Positions 52,819 through 62,244 of a stretch of DNA of 64,000 nt are shown piece after piece (positions within the stretch are counted from its first letter, which is position 1; each line of letters begins with the position of its first letter). The DNA lies in assembly GCA_965222695.1 (NCBI GenBank), contig OZ244967.1, forward strand, positions 2,790,001-2,854,000. The letters are read 5' to 3'. Below the pieces are notes generated by a model that was not told the origin of the DNA, did not search any database, and worked only from the letters and a program-made list of their open reading frames with translations. A program made the position numbers and the translations under genes. The stretch is from UBA7957 sp965222695. Its GTDB lineage: Bacteria > Pseudomonadota > Gammaproteobacteria > Granulosicoccales > Granulosicoccaceae.

Positions 52819-53859
52819 TTACGAACCGTCCAGGGCATAGGGTAATTCGAGGAGCCGCACAGGTTCGCCGGCCCGGCCTTCCAAATACAACTGTTTACCT
52901 CTGTCTTCCGCGACCTCGGTCTTCAGCACTGCCAGCATTTCAATATCCTGATCCTGAGTTACCGCTGAATCAATCACCTCGCCGACCACTTGCTGAACAC
53001 CTTCCGAAACTATCGGCGTTCCCGGCGCCGGCGGAATTGTTCCGACGGTGGCGAGACGGTACATTCTGCGTTTCAATCTGCCCAGATATTGCAGCCGGGC
53101 AATCACTTCCTGCCCCGGGTAACAGCCCTTCTTAAAATTGACTCCGCCAATAATCTGCAAATTCAGCATCTGAGCGACAAAGCGCTCCTGTGTCGATGCA
53201 TAGACCTCCGGAATACCGGCCTGGATTTGCTGAAGATTCCAGAATTGACTGGACACAGGTTCGGCGGATTGCGCAAGCTTTGCCCAAAGCGCCTGCATCT
53301 GTGTAACAGCTCCATGGAGTACGAACCTCGGCAACAGCCCGGGAACGCGCACTATAACGATGTTCACTCCGGTTTGCGAGCAACACGTATTGATCTCGGC
53401 CGGAACGGTAAACCCGGCGACGCAAAGGAGCTGCTCGGCACCCTCACCCGATAATCCCAGGCTTACCCAGGTGGCACCGAGATCTTCAATCCGTACATCC
53501 GAACGCATCACAAACATTTGCAGCCGTTTGGCAAAGGCATCCTTAACCTCGGCCGGTAAATCCAGGTAATAGGCATGATCGGCTTTGAAGATCCGGAACA
53601 GGGCCAACACTCGCCCTTTCGGACTGGAATAACTGCTGAGCTGACTGTTACTCCCATCCAGACTCTGCAAGTCGTTGGAAAACTGCCCATGCAGAAACGT
53701 CGCTGCGTCCTTGCCGGTGACTTTGATCAGAGAACGCCGGGCCAGATCAAACAAATGGCTTTTCCCCTCGGGGTCATACGGCGCGGCAAACTCGGCGAAT
53801 TCTCGATCGTTGAAACTCGCCCCGCTACTTGACAGTGTCTTTTTCCACTCAGCGTTCAT
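52819..53859 (-). CDS. ygfZ: Folate-binding tRNA-modifying/Fe-S protein YgfZ
   Basis: The 346-residue GcvT-fold protein carries the diagnostic KGCYPGQEVIARL near residue 241 with its essential Cys. YgfZ supports Fe-S enzymes such as MiaB and uses tetrahydrofolate. It is divergent from the SdhAF4-sdhCDAB-sdhE block, consistent with its Fe-S link. The 53860-54050 gap contains a TATAAT (53956-53961) but no matching -35. Confidence 0.93.
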   Translation of the reverse strand: MNAEWKKTLSSSGASFNDREFAEFAAPYDPEGKSHLFDLARRSLIKVTGKDAATFLHGQFSNDLQSLDGSNSQLSSYSSPKGRVLALFRIFKADHAYYLDLPAEVKDAFAKRLQMFVMRSDVRIEDLGATWVSLGLSGEGAEQLLCVAGFTVPAEINTCCSQTGVNIVIVRVPGLLPRFVLHGAVTQMQALWAKLAQSAEPVSSQFWNLQQIQAGIPEVYASTQERFVAQMLNLQIIGGVNFKKGCYPGQEVIARLQYLGRLKRRMYRLATVGTIPPAPGTPIVSEGVQQVVGEVIDSAVTQDQDIEMLAVLKTEVAEDRGKQLYLEGRAGEPVRLLELPYALDGS

Positions 53860-54050
53860 AAACCTACTTTTCCGGTCGGAAATATATTGCGATTGTATTT
53901 CAAAGCTTAGCCACTGTCAGCCTGTACTCTAATCCAAAGGTACGGCGATGCTTTCTATAATGAGCATTTAAAATACGGATAATCCACCACAGACTTTGAT
54001 AATTGGCGGTAAAATTGGCATTATTAGATGTTTGAACAGGGTACAGAGAT

Positions 54051-54227
54051 ATGCCTGAAAAATCAGGGCTTGGGAATCCGGATTCCGCAACTGAAAACCT
54101 TCTGAAAGTCGCTGATCAAAAACCGCCATCCGATGATTGCCGGACGAAGGAGATCGGAGGCCCCAAAGGCCCCGAGCCCACTCGGTACGGTGACTGGGAG
54201 AAGGCCGGGCGCTGTATCGATTTCTAG
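54051..54227 (+). CDS. Small SdhAF4-like (DUF1674) succinate dehydrogenase assembly factor
   Basis: This 58-residue ORF starts with ATG at 54051 and ends TAG at 54225. Its C-terminus reads EIGGPKGPEPTRYGDWEKAG and then RCIDF, the near-invariant signature of DUF1674/SdhAF4. In mitochondria SDHAF4 binds and protects flavinylated SdhA before assembly. It sits 168 bp upstream of sdhC on the same strand, so the locus carries this factor and, at its other end, SdhE. The N-terminal about 30 residues are variable and probably disordered. Ribosome binding is weak. The family call is strong; its place in the sdh transcript is inferred. Confidence 0.88.
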   Translation: MPEKSGLGNPDSATENLLKVADQKPPSDDCRTKEIGGPKGPEPTRYGDWEKAGRCIDF

Positions 54228-54395
54228 GGATTCGGTCACTGAAGACTATCTCCATCCGGCTTGACAGAGGGACGGGCATCAGCGGGCATCTCGCACCTTG
54301 CTTTATGCAGGCAAGGAAAAAGTCGATGACGGAATTACAGGTGAAATAACTGCAATTATACTCACCTCCAACACACACTCTGAGGCTAGTGAAAC

Positions 54396-54785
54396 ATGGC
54401 GTGGAATGATAAACGGCCAATGTCGCCGCATGTACAAATCTATAAATTACCCCTGACCGCTCTTCTATCGATCTCCCACAGAATAACCGGAGTTGCGTTA
54501 AGTGTCGGCTCCTTATTTCTGATCTGGGTATTGGCATCCGCCGCGGTCGGGCCGGAATCGTTTGCCGGCGCACAGGCCATCCTGTCGTCCTGGTTCGGCT
54601 ATCTTGTTCTGTTTGGATTTTCCGCTGCGCTGTATTTTCACCTGTGTACAGGCATTCGCCATCTGTTATGGGATGCAGGCCTGGGGCTGGATCTTGAATC
54701 CGCGGATAAATCAGGCAAAGCCTTGCTGGCCGCTGCCGTCGTTTTAACCCTTCTCACCTGGCTGATCGCCATTGCCGCAGGATAA
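54396..54785 (+). CDS. sdhC: Succinate dehydrogenase cytochrome b556 subunit
   Basis: The 129-residue membrane subunit has RPMSPHVQIYKLPLTALLSI at the start, SISHRITG (quinone/haem region, near residue 27), and a haem-ligand region YFHLCTGIRHLLWD, with three TM helices. It anchors the SdhAB catalytic dimer in the inner membrane and takes part in ubiquinone reduction. It is the first gene of sdhCDAB. The 54228-54395 stretch before it has a weak hairpin and no clear promoter. Confidence 0.95.
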   Translation: MAWNDKRPMSPHVQIYKLPLTALLSISHRITGVALSVGSLFLIWVLASAAVGPESFAGAQAILSSWFGYLVLFGFSAALYFHLCTGIRHLLWDAGLGLDLESADKSGKALLAAAVVLTLLTWLIAIAAG

Positions 54786-54792
54786 TAATACG

Positions 54793-55188
54793 ATGAATTC
54801 CAATAGCCTAAGATCGCCTCTCGGCAAGGTTAAGGGCCTTGGTTCCGCAAAATCAGGAACCGGGCATTTCATAGTACAACGCCTGACCGCTCTTGCCCTG
54901 ATCCCCATCACGCTGTGGTTCTGTTTTTCCCTCGCGGCCATGCCACAAATGGACTACGCCAGCTTTACCGCCTGGCTGCAATCCCCGTTTAGTGCCGCCA
55001 TGATGTTACTTACCGTGGTGGTGGTTTTTTATCATGCCTATCTGGGTCTGCAGGTCGTTATTGAAGACTATGTATCGGATCACGGAATCCGGCTGATCGC
55101 GATCATTGCCGTGCAGTTCATCTGCATTTTAATGGCGGTCGTCGGTATTGTCTCTGTTCTGAAAATCGCAACCGGAGGTGCGGCCTGA
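54793..55188 (+). CDS. sdhD: Succinate dehydrogenase membrane anchor
   Basis: From the ATG at 54793 (7 bp after the sdhC stop) the protein has 131 residues. Features are GTGHFIVQRLTALALIP near residue 21, three TM helices and the haem-ligand segment FYHAYLGLQVVIEDY near residue 79. It overlaps sdhA by one base (ATGA), indicating translational coupling. Confidence 0.94.
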   Translation: MNSNSLRSPLGKVKGLGSAKSGTGHFIVQRLTALALIPITLWFCFSLAAMPQMDYASFTAWLQSPFSAAMMLLTVVVVFYHAYLGLQVVIEDYVSDHGIRLIAIIAVQFICILMAVVGIVSVLKIATGGAA

Positions 55189-56978
55189 TGTCCGAAAATT
55201 ACACTTTGATAGACCACAAATACGACGTCGTGATTATCGGTGCCGGGGGCGCGGGTCTGCGCGCGACATTGGGAATGGCCGCGGCCGGTCTGTCGACCGC
55301 CTGCATCACCAAGGTCTTCCCTACCCGTTCGCATACAGTGGCAGCACAGGGCGGCATGAGCGCGTCGCTGGGCAATATGGGTCCGGACCACTGGAACTGG
55401 CATATGTACGATACCGTCAAGGGATCGGACTGGCTGGGCGATCAGGATGCGATCGAATACATGTGCCGCGAAGCCGTGCCGGCAGTGATCGAACTTGAGC
55501 ACTTCGGCGTCCCCTTTTCCCGCACCGAGGACGGCAAGATTTATCAGCGCCCGTTCGGCGGGATGTCGACCCATTTCGGCGAAGGCATAGCGCAGCGCAC
55601 CTGCGCCGCTGCCGACCGCACCGGCCATGCAATTCTGCACACCCTGTATCAGCAGTCACTGAAGCATAAGGCCGAATTTTATATCGAATATTTCGCCATT
55701 GATCTGATTATGGATGATGAAGGGGTCTGTCGCGGCGTGGTCGCCATAGATCTGGCCACTGGGGAGATGCACCGCTTCCGCGCCCATATTGTGGTGCTGG
55801 CAACAGGCGGATGCGGCCGGGCGTATTTCTCGGCCACTTCCGCACACACCTGCACCGGCGACGGAAACGCCATGGTTCTGCGCGCCGGTTTACCGCTGCA
55901 GGATATGGAATTCGTCCAGTTCCATCCGACCGGTATCTACGGCGCGGGGGTGTTGATTACCGAAGGGGTGCGCGGCGAAGGCGGTTATCTGACCAATTCG
56001 GATGGCGAGCGTTTTATGGAACGTTATGCGCCTAACGCGAAGGATCTGGCATCGCGTGACGTTGTCAGCCGCGCGATGACGGTGGAGATCAATGAAGGGC
56101 GTGGCGTCGGCCCGAATGCCGATCATATCCACCTGAATCTTATGCACCTGGGCTCCGATGTCATTAACAAGCGGCTGCCGGGAATTGCCGAATCCGCGGA
56201 AATTTTTGCCGGCGTCGACGTATCCAAGGCACCGATTCCGGTCATTCCGACCGTTCACTACAATATGGGCGGTATTCCCACCAACTATAAAGGCGAGGTG
56301 GTAACCCTGAAAGAAGATGATCCGGACAGCATTGTTCCGGGATTGATGGCTATAGGCGAAGCGGCGTGCGTGTCGGTACACGGAGCCAACCGTCTGGGTT
56401 CCAATTCCCTGCTCGACATCGTTGTCTTCGGGCGCGCTGCGGCATTGCGTGCGGCCGAGGTCATCGAGCCTAACACGCCGCACAAACCCTTACCGGAATC
56501 AACCACCGTACCGATCCTCGATCGCTTCGATAAAATCCGCAATGCCGACGGCGGCACACCGACGGCGGAACTACGCGACACCATGCAACGCACCATGCAA
56601 AAGCACGCCGCTGTTTACCGCACCGGCGATTCAATGCAGGAAGGTGTGGATAAAATGCAGAAGGTCTTCGATAGCTTTGAAGACATCGGCATCACTGACC
56701 GCTCACTGGTCTGGAATACCGATTTGATTGAAACCCTGGAGTTAGAGAATCTGCTGAGTCAGGCGCAAGTGATCATTAACGGCGCTCTTAATCGCACCGA
56801 AAGCCGCGGCGGCCATGCCCGGGAAGACTATCCGGACCGCGACGACGAAAACTGGACCAAACACACCCTGGCCTGGGCGGACGACAAAGGCAAAGTCAGC
56901 ATCGATTACCGGCCGGTACATATGTACACACTGACCGACGAAGCTGAAGTCATTCCTCCCAAAAAGCGCGTGTACTAA
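55188..56978 (+). CDS. sdhA: Succinate dehydrogenase flavoprotein subunit
   Basis: The 596-residue subunit has an FAD-binding GAGGAGLRATLGMA near residue 18, the flavinylation His region FPTRSHTVAAQGGMSASLGN near residue 45, the HPTGIYGAGVLITEGVRGEGG active-site region and C-terminal NRTESRGGHAREDYPDRDD. It oxidises succinate to fumarate. It overlaps sdhD by one base. Confidence 0.98.
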   Translation: MSENYTLIDHKYDVVIIGAGGAGLRATLGMAAAGLSTACITKVFPTRSHTVAAQGGMSASLGNMGPDHWNWHMYDTVKGSDWLGDQDAIEYMCREAVPAVIELEHFGVPFSRTEDGKIYQRPFGGMSTHFGEGIAQRTCAAADRTGHAILHTLYQQSLKHKAEFYIEYFAIDLIMDDEGVCRGVVAIDLATGEMHRFRAHIVVLATGGCGRAYFSATSAHTCTGDGNAMVLRAGLPLQDMEFVQFHPTGIYGAGVLITEGVRGEGGYLTNSDGERFMERYAPNAKDLASRDVVSRAMTVEINEGRGVGPNADHIHLNLMHLGSDVINKRLPGIAESAEIFAGVDVSKAPIPVIPTVHYNMGGIPTNYKGEVVTLKEDDPDSIVPGLMAIGEAACVSVHGANRLGSNSLLDIVVFGRAAALRAAEVIEPNTPHKPLPESTTVPILDRFDKIRNADGGTPTAELRDTMQRTMQKHAAVYRTGDSMQEGVDKMQKVFDSFEDIGITDRSLVWNTDLIETLELENLLSQAQVIINGALNRTESRGGHAREDYPDRDDENWTKHTLAWADDKGKVSIDYRPVHMYTLTDEAEVIPPKKRVY

Positions 56979-56997
56979 ACAGGAACGGTGAATCAAA

Positions 56998-57780
56998 ATG
57001 GCAGACTTTAAACTCCCCGCGAATTCGATTGTTAAAACCGGAAAAAATTACCCTGCGAAAAAGCAAGGCGCTAATATGCGCAAGGTCATCGTCTATCGCT
57101 ATGACCCTTCAAGCGGTGAAAACCCTCACACCGATACCTATGAGATCGATCTTGATGATTGCGGACCCATGGTTTTGGATGCGCTGATCAAGATCAAGAG
57201 CGAGACTGATTCCACACTTGCATTCCGCCGCTCGTGCCGGGAAGGGATTTGCGGTTCCTGCGCCATGAATATCGATGGCGCCAACACGCTCGCCTGCACT
57301 AAATCCATCAGTGACATAGAAGGCGACATCAAGGTTTACCCTCTGCCGCACCAGCCAATCGTGCGCGACCTGATCTCAGATCTGAGTAATTTTTATGCGC
57401 AATATGCATCCGTAGAGCCGTGGATGAAAACCACCAGTGCCACCTCTCCGGATACAGAGCGGCTGCAATCAGTGGAGGAGCGGGAAAAACTCGACGGGCT
57501 GTACGAGTGCATACTCTGCGCCTGCTGTTCAACCAGTTGCCCGAGTTACTGGTGGAATGGCGACCGTTATCTCGGGCCAGCAGCTTTGCTTAATGCCTAC
57601 CGATGGATTGTGGACAGTCGTGATGAGGCGACCGGTGATCGGCTGGACGAACTTGAAGACCCCTTCAAGCTTTACCGGTGCCATACTATAATGAACTGTA
57701 CCTCGGTCTGCCCGAAAGGTCTGAATCCTGCTAAGGCAATTGCTGAAACAAAAAAACTGATGGTGCAGCGTCAGGGATGA
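56998..57780 (+). CDS. sdhB: Succinate dehydrogenase iron-sulfur subunit
   Basis: The 260-residue subunit has a [2Fe-2S] motif (CREGICGSCAMNIDG near residue 80), a [4Fe-4S] motif (CILCACCSTSCPS near 168) and a [3Fe-4S]-type cluster (CHTIMNCTSVCPKGLNP near 227). An N-terminal extension of about 25 residues precedes the conserved RKVIVYRYDP; AGGAACGG supports the ATG at 56998. It ends the sdhCDAB core, 30 bp before sdhE. Confidence 0.97.
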   Translation: MADFKLPANSIVKTGKNYPAKKQGANMRKVIVYRYDPSSGENPHTDTYEIDLDDCGPMVLDALIKIKSETDSTLAFRRSCREGICGSCAMNIDGANTLACTKSISDIEGDIKVYPLPHQPIVRDLISDLSNFYAQYASVEPWMKTTSATSPDTERLQSVEEREKLDGLYECILCACCSTSCPSYWWNGDRYLGPAALLNAYRWIVDSRDEATGDRLDELEDPFKLYRCHTIMNCTSVCPKGLNPAKAIAETKKLMVQRQG

Positions 57781-57809
57781 TTTATCCGCCTGACGGCAGT
57801 TGAATAGAG

Positions 57810-58046
57810 ATGAGTGAACTTTCCCGCTTAAGATGGTTGTGCCGGCGCGGCATGAAAGAACTTGATGTTGCGCTGACTTCTTATCTGGAGAAGCACTACG
57901 AGTCCGCCAGCGAGCAAGAGCGGCAGCTTTACCGCGAATTGCTCGAATTGCAGGATCCTGATCTGTATCAACTGGTATGCAGAACAGGCGAAGATGAACG
58001 ATTCAGAACAATCATACAAAAAATCCGTCATTCCGTTATTTCTTGA
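57810..58046 (+). CDS. sdhE: FAD assembly factor SdhE
   Basis: The 78-residue protein has the SdhE signature RRGMKELDVALTSYLEKHY near residues 10-28. SdhE promotes covalent flavinylation of SdhA. It is co-transcribed with sdhB and overlaps ygfX by 53 bp in another frame, a conserved arrangement. Presence of both SdhE and an SdhAF4-like protein at one locus is noteworthy. Confidence 0.94.
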   Translation: MSELSRLRWLCRRGMKELDVALTSYLEKHYESASEQERQLYRELLELQDPDLYQLVCRTGEDERFRTIIQKIRHSVIS

Positions 58047-58446
58047 AGTTCGCCCTTCACGGATATTTCAAGCCGTGTCACTTTCTTTGCACGGCGCGGC
58101 CGTTTTTGCGATCACCCAGACTTCAGTGCAAATACATTGGATGGCACTGTTCATTGCTTGTATTCTGATCAGCGCTTATTTCGCGCATAGTCTCAATGCC
58201 CGCACCTATCGACTGCAATGGCGCAAAGACAGGCGCTGGGAAGTCCGTTATCCCTGCGGCGATAAACGTACCGGAAAAATGTTGCGGGGAACCTATTTCA
58301 ACCCGTGGATCGTGATACTGGCGCTACGAACAGGTTCAACCCGCAAAGACGTAATTCTGATACTGCGCGATTCCATTTCACCGGATGATTTCAGGCGCTT
58401 GCGTGCACGGTTAAAAATTGAAGCAAAGGTCGCTATTACGAGTTAA
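57994..58446 (+). CDS. ygfX: YgfX/CptA-like inner-membrane protein
   Basis: The 150-residue protein has an N-terminal basic segment, two hydrophobic helices (about 28-70: SLSLHGAAVFAITQTSVQIH and WMALFIACILISAYFA) and a soluble C-terminal half with DSISPDDFRRLRARLK. The place directly after sdhE (ygfY) matches the YgfX partner that binds SdhE at the membrane (CptA toxin-like in some accounts). The identification rests mainly on context and general sequence features. Confidence 0.8.
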   Translation: MNDSEQSYKKSVIPLFLEVRPSRIFQAVSLSLHGAAVFAITQTSVQIHWMALFIACILISAYFAHSLNARTYRLQWRKDRRWEVRYPCGDKRTGKMLRGTYFNPWIVILALRTGSTRKDVILILRDSISPDDFRRLRARLKIEAKVAITS

Positions 58447-58484
58447 ACTCGGTAGAGGGACAAAGAAAAACCCGGTGTCTGAAT

Positions 58485-59231
58485 ATGAAAAATTCCATTT
58501 ATCTTGGAGTCAATGTCGACCATGTCGCTACCGTGCGGCAGGCGCGTGGCACGTCCTATCCCGATCCGGTGCATGCCGCCCTGGTCGCCGAGCAGTCGGG
58601 TGCGGACGGAATTACCATGCACTTGCGCGAAGACCGACGCCATATACAGGACCACGATATTGAGCGCTTTGCCAAAAGCGTACAGACCAAGCTCAATTTC
58701 GAAATGGCGGCTACCGACGAAATGCGTGATATTGCATTGAAAATCAAACCGTTAGATGTCTGTATCGTACCCGAAAAAAGAGAAGAACTGACCACCGAAG
58801 GAGGGCTCGATGTGGTCAATAATATATCCCGTCTGTCCGATTTGACTACGGCTTTCACTGAAAACGGTATTCAGACTTCACTTTTTATCGATCCGGATAT
58901 CAAGCAGATAGACGCCAGCAAACAGATCGGTGCACCGGTGATAGAACTGCATACGGGACGCTACGCGGACGCGGCGGATTTGCAGACACAAATGAACGAA
59001 CTGGAACTGATTGTTCAAGCGGCTGACCATGCTGACAAGCTTGGAATCGTGGTTAACGCCGGCCACGGGCTGCATTACCATAATGTGCAAAAAATCGCAG
59101 CCATACCCTGTGTTAATGAGCTGAATATCGGACACAGCATTGTCGCCCGCGCGCTGTTCAGCGGCATTGCCGAGGCAACACGGGAAATGAAACGGATCAT
59201 GTCAGAGAGCCGCTTTCAACAGGAAAAATGA
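58485..59231 (+). CDS. pdxJ: Pyridoxine 5'-phosphate synthase
   Basis: The 248-residue TIM-barrel protein has the PdxJ start YLGVNVDHVATVRQARGT, the ADGITMHLREDRRHIQD segment near residue 45 and VNAGHGLHYHNV near residue 190. It condenses deoxyxylulose 5-phosphate with amino-acetone phosphate to give PNP, the source of PLP. PLP-enzymes glyA and the aminotransferase are in the window, but this is core metabolism. Confidence 0.97.
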   Translation: MKNSIYLGVNVDHVATVRQARGTSYPDPVHAALVAEQSGADGITMHLREDRRHIQDHDIERFAKSVQTKLNFEMAATDEMRDIALKIKPLDVCIVPEKREELTTEGGLDVVNNISRLSDLTTAFTENGIQTSLFIDPDIKQIDASKQIGAPVIELHTGRYADAADLQTQMNELELIVQAADHADKLGIVVNAGHGLHYHNVQKIAAIPCVNELNIGHSIVARALFSGIAEATREMKRIMSESRFQQEK

Positions 59232-59291
59232 ACAATTAGAGTGAATTAACAACAAATAAATTACATACCGGCAGATAACCGCATTACACTG

Positions 59292-59360
59292 GTAGGAGCG
59301 AGGCCCCCTCGCGATGGGTTTTGATTCGGGCAAAGATTCGCTTGCAGGGCAAGCTCCTAC
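59292..59360. repeat. REP-like palindromic repeat
   Basis: GTAGGAGCGAGGCCCCCTCG begins the unit and the inverted arm TTGCAGGGCAAGCTCCTAC ends it at 59360. Same family as 50008-50076. It occupies the 59232-59465 gap between pdxJ and the UbiA/HAD gene. Confidence 0.75.
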
Positions 59361-59465
59361 GGTAGGTTGTGGTTGTGCGGTTTGTAACGCGGCATTTTAA
59401 ACCAGGCAAAACTTCATAATTGTTTTCGAAAACAATAAGATGGCGAACAATTTGCTTGGCTCTAC

Positions 59466-60926
59466 ATGGTACTGACAGCCATGGAAAACACATCAAAATT
59501 GAGTTCGTCGAATAGCAGTATTCCCTTGGCCGTAGATCTGGACGGCACTTTGATACGTTCCGATTTGCTGGTGGAGTCTCTGTGTGTGTTGCTGAAAACC
59601 CGGCCGCTGATCGCTTTGTTGGTTCCATTCTGGTTGCTCAGGGGCAAAGCCTGGGTAAAAGCGCAGATTGCCCGCCATTCACGGCTCAGCCCTCGCCGGC
59701 TGCCGCTGAATCCTGATTTCAAGGCATTTCTCGACCATCAGCGTGACCGAAAAAGAAGGGTCGTCCTGGCAACAGCCAGCAACGAGAAATTTGCGGCCGA
59801 TGTCGCTGAACATTTCGGATTCGACGGGTATATAGCCAGCACTGACTCGATCAATATGTCAGGGGAGATCAAGCGTCAAAAACTGGTGGATGAGTTCGGC
59901 GAGCAGGGCTTCGATTATGCCGGTGATTCCGAAGTGGATATTCCGGTCTGGCAATCCGCGCGCAACGCAATTTTGGTCAACTCAGACCCCAGGGCTGAAA
60001 AAAAACTCTCGCGATCCATCCAGTTTGAATCGGTATTCGACACATCCGATCCTTCGCTGCTGAAATATCTAAAAGCCATGCGTGTTTATCAGTGGCTGAA
60101 AAATCTGCTGATATTCGTACCTCTTTTAGTTGCTCAAAAGTTTGATAATTCACTGGCCATATTTCAGACCATACTGGCATTTTCTGCATTCAGCCTGTGC
60201 GCTTCCAGTGTATACATATTGAACGATTTATTCGATTTACCGGATGACCGGCTGCATCCGAATAAACGCAATCGGCCTATCGCGTCGGGTCGCTTGCCTA
60301 TAAAACACGCCTTATTCATGATCCCCCTGTTACTGCTTGGTGCGGCATCGATCGCTCTGATATTACCCTGGCAATTGGGAGTGGTATTGCTGATTTATTA
60401 TTTTCTGACGTTGATTTATTCCCTGTACCTCAAATCAGTGGCACTGCTGGACGTTCAGATTCTGGCGACTTTTTATACCCTCAGGTTGATCGCGGGAGCC
60501 GCGGTTTTAGAAGTGACGCCTTCTTTTTGGTTGTTGGCTTTTTCGATGTCGATGTTTTTGAGTCTGGCCATTGCAAAGCGATATACCGGTTTGCAGGTAA
60601 GACAGAGCGTCGGACAGAAACCGGCATCAAGACGCGGATACGAACTATCCGATATGCCGATACTACAAGCATTCGGAATTGCATCGGGCTATATTTCGGT
60701 TTTGGTCCTGGCACTTTACATCAGCAGCAATGATGTCTCGCACTTGTATACTTATCCGATGGTTTTGTGGCTGCTGTGCCCGGCGGTGCTATACTGGATA
60801 GGCCGGTTATGGATTTACGTCCACCGGGGGCGCATGCACGACGACCCTTTGATCTTTGCGGTTACGGACAGGACCAGTCTGCTGATCGCTCTCATCATGG
60901 TAGCCGTTACCTATATCGCCATTTAA
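59466..60926 (+). CDS. HAD phosphatase-UbiA prenyltransferase fusion (DPPR-synthase-like)
   Basis: The 486-residue protein has two parts. Residues about 15-195 form a HAD-type hydrolase (AVDLDGTLIRSDLLVES, and YAGDSEVDIPVW for metal binding). Residues about 200-486 form a UbiA-type membrane prenyltransferase with about nine TM segments and the NDxxDxxxD motif (NDLFDLPDDRLHPNKRNRPI). The UbiA part resembles mycobacterial decaprenyl-phosphate phosphoribosyltransferase; the HAD part would remove the 5-phosphate of the product. With the two genes that follow, it predicts synthesis of polyprenyl-phosphate D-arabinose at the inner membrane. The ribosome-binding site is weak; the ATG at 59481 is an alternative. 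Confidence 0.85.
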   Translation: MVLTAMENTSKLSSSNSSIPLAVDLDGTLIRSDLLVESLCVLLKTRPLIALLVPFWLLRGKAWVKAQIARHSRLSPRRLPLNPDFKAFLDHQRDRKRRVVLATASNEKFAADVAEHFGFDGYIASTDSINMSGEIKRQKLVDEFGEQGFDYAGDSEVDIPVWQSARNAILVNSDPRAEKKLSRSIQFESVFDTSDPSLLKYLKAMRVYQWLKNLLIFVPLLVAQKFDNSLAIFQTILAFSAFSLCASSVYILNDLFDLPDDRLHPNKRNRPIASGRLPIKHALFMIPLLLLGAASIALILPWQLGVVLLIYYFLTLIYSLYLKSVALLDVQILATFYTLRLIAGAAVLEVTPSFWLLAFSMSMFLSLAIAKRYTGLQVRQSVGQKPASRRGYELSDMPILQAFGIASGYISVLVLALYISSNDVSHLYTYPMVLWLLCPAVLYWIGRLWIYVHRGRMHDDPLIFAVTDRTSLLIALIMVAVTYIAI

Positions 60927-60930
60927 TTCA

Positions 60931-62244
60931 ATGCCGAATTCATACCCATCCTGGGGTAATTATCCAAGAGCGGAACAATCCGCAATTCAGCCTTTTTGGA
61001 GACAGGATAACTTGTTCCCCTGCCTGCAAAAACCACTACTGCCCCGTGGCATGGGGCGAAGCTATGGTGATTGCTGCCTGAACCATCAGGGCGTACTGGT
61101 CGATACTACCAGGCTGGACCGTTTTATCGCTTTTGACCGGGAAAACGGATTATTGGAATGCGAAGCAGGCGTTACACTTGGCGGGATTCTACAACTCATC
61201 GAGCCCTTAGGCTGGTTTCTGCCGGTCACTCCCGGCACTAGGTTTGTTACCGTGGCGGGAGCGATCGCCAACGACGTGCATGGGAAGAATCACCACAGGC
61301 GAGGCTGTTTTTCGCATCATCTGGAAAACTTTGAACTGTGCCGAAGCGACGGCCGGCGTATTGTGTGCAGCGAATCGGAAAACCCTGACTGGTTCCGGGC
61401 GAGCGTGGGTGGTCTGGGTCTAACGGGTATTATCAGCAAAGCCACGCTAAGGCTGATGCGGGTCGAAAGCCCGTGCGTCGAGGTTGAATCGGTAAAAATG
61501 AAAACACTCGGTGAGTTTTTCGAGCTGTGTGCCGCCTCTTCCACCGAGTATGAATACACGGTTGCCTGGATCGATTGTCTCGCCCAGGGAAAACAACTGG
61601 GCCGTGGTATTTTCAGCCGCGCTAACCATGCAAAGCCAAGAAACGGCAAAACTCTCAGGCAGAACAAGACGGCGCTGGCGATTCCCCTGACATTGCCGGT
61701 TTCCGTCTTTAACCGTTGGTCTTTGCGGCTGTTCAATACGTTGTATTATCATCGGCAAAGAAACACAAGCGTGGTATCAAGCCAGGCGCGAAATGCTTTT
61801 TTCTATCCGCTGGACGGAGTTCTTCACTGGAACAGGTTGTACGGACGAAGAGGGTTCTTGCAATACCAATGCATGATTCCGATGAAAAACGCGGAACCGG
61901 TTGTGGCTGAATTGCTCGGCAGGATTGCAAAATCCGGCAAGGGTTCTTTTTTAGTGGTACTGAAGACACTGGGTGACATCCCCGCAAGGGGAATGCTGTC
62001 CTTTGCCGGACACGGTGTTACCCTGGCCATGGATTTCCCCTATCAGGGAGCAGATACACTGAGTCTACTGGACAGTCTTGACGATATCACCGCCCAGGCG
62101 GGCGGGCGGGTTTATCCCGCCAAGGATGCACGAATGCAGGGTGTGCATTTTAAGTCATTTTATCCACAGTGGAAAAAATTCCTCGACTATAAAGACCCGG
62201 CGTTGTCTTCCAGTTTCTGGCGGCGGGTTATGGAAGAATCATGA
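60931..62244 (+). CDS. DprE1-like FAD-dependent epimerase subunit
   Basis: The 437-residue protein has a PCMH-type FAD domain: RGMGRSYGD near 38, GVTLGGI, and TPGTRFVTVAGAIANDVHGK near 106-125 with a NHHRRGCFSHH stretch, characteristic of DprE1. The C-terminal half keeps DFPYQG and VYPAKDAR, where the Lys corresponds, as I recall, to DprE1 Lys418. The residue before MDFP is Ala where Mycobacterium has the drug-target Cys387. DprE1 oxidises polyprenyl-phosphate ribose to the 2'-keto form. The gene starts 4 bp after the UbiA/HAD gene and overlaps the SDR by four bases. Confidence 0.87.
   Translation: MPNSYPSWGNYPRAEQSAIQPFWRQDNLFPCLQKPLLPRGMGRSYGDCCLNHQGVLVDTTRLDRFIAFDRENGLLECEAGVTLGGILQLIEPLGWFLPVTPGTRFVTVAGAIANDVHGKNHHRRGCFSHHLENFELCRSDGRRIVCSESENPDWFRASVGGLGLTGIISKATLRLMRVESPCVEVESVKMKTLGEFFELCAASSTEYEYTVAWIDCLAQGKQLGRGIFSRANHAKPRNGKTLRQNKTALAIPLTLPVSVFNRWSLRLFNTLYYHRQRNTSVVSSQARNAFFYPLDGVLHWNRLYGRRGFLQYQCMIPMKNAEPVVAELLGRIAKSGKGSFLVVLKTLGDIPARGMLSFAGHGVTLAMDFPYQGADTLSLLDSLDDITAQAGGRVYPAKDARMQGVHFKSFYPQWKKFLDYKDPALSSSFWRRVMEES

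Noticed and set aside
53968..54573. 201-codon minus-strand ORF
   Set aside because: It is antisense to the SdhAF4-like gene and sdhC and has no recognisable domain.
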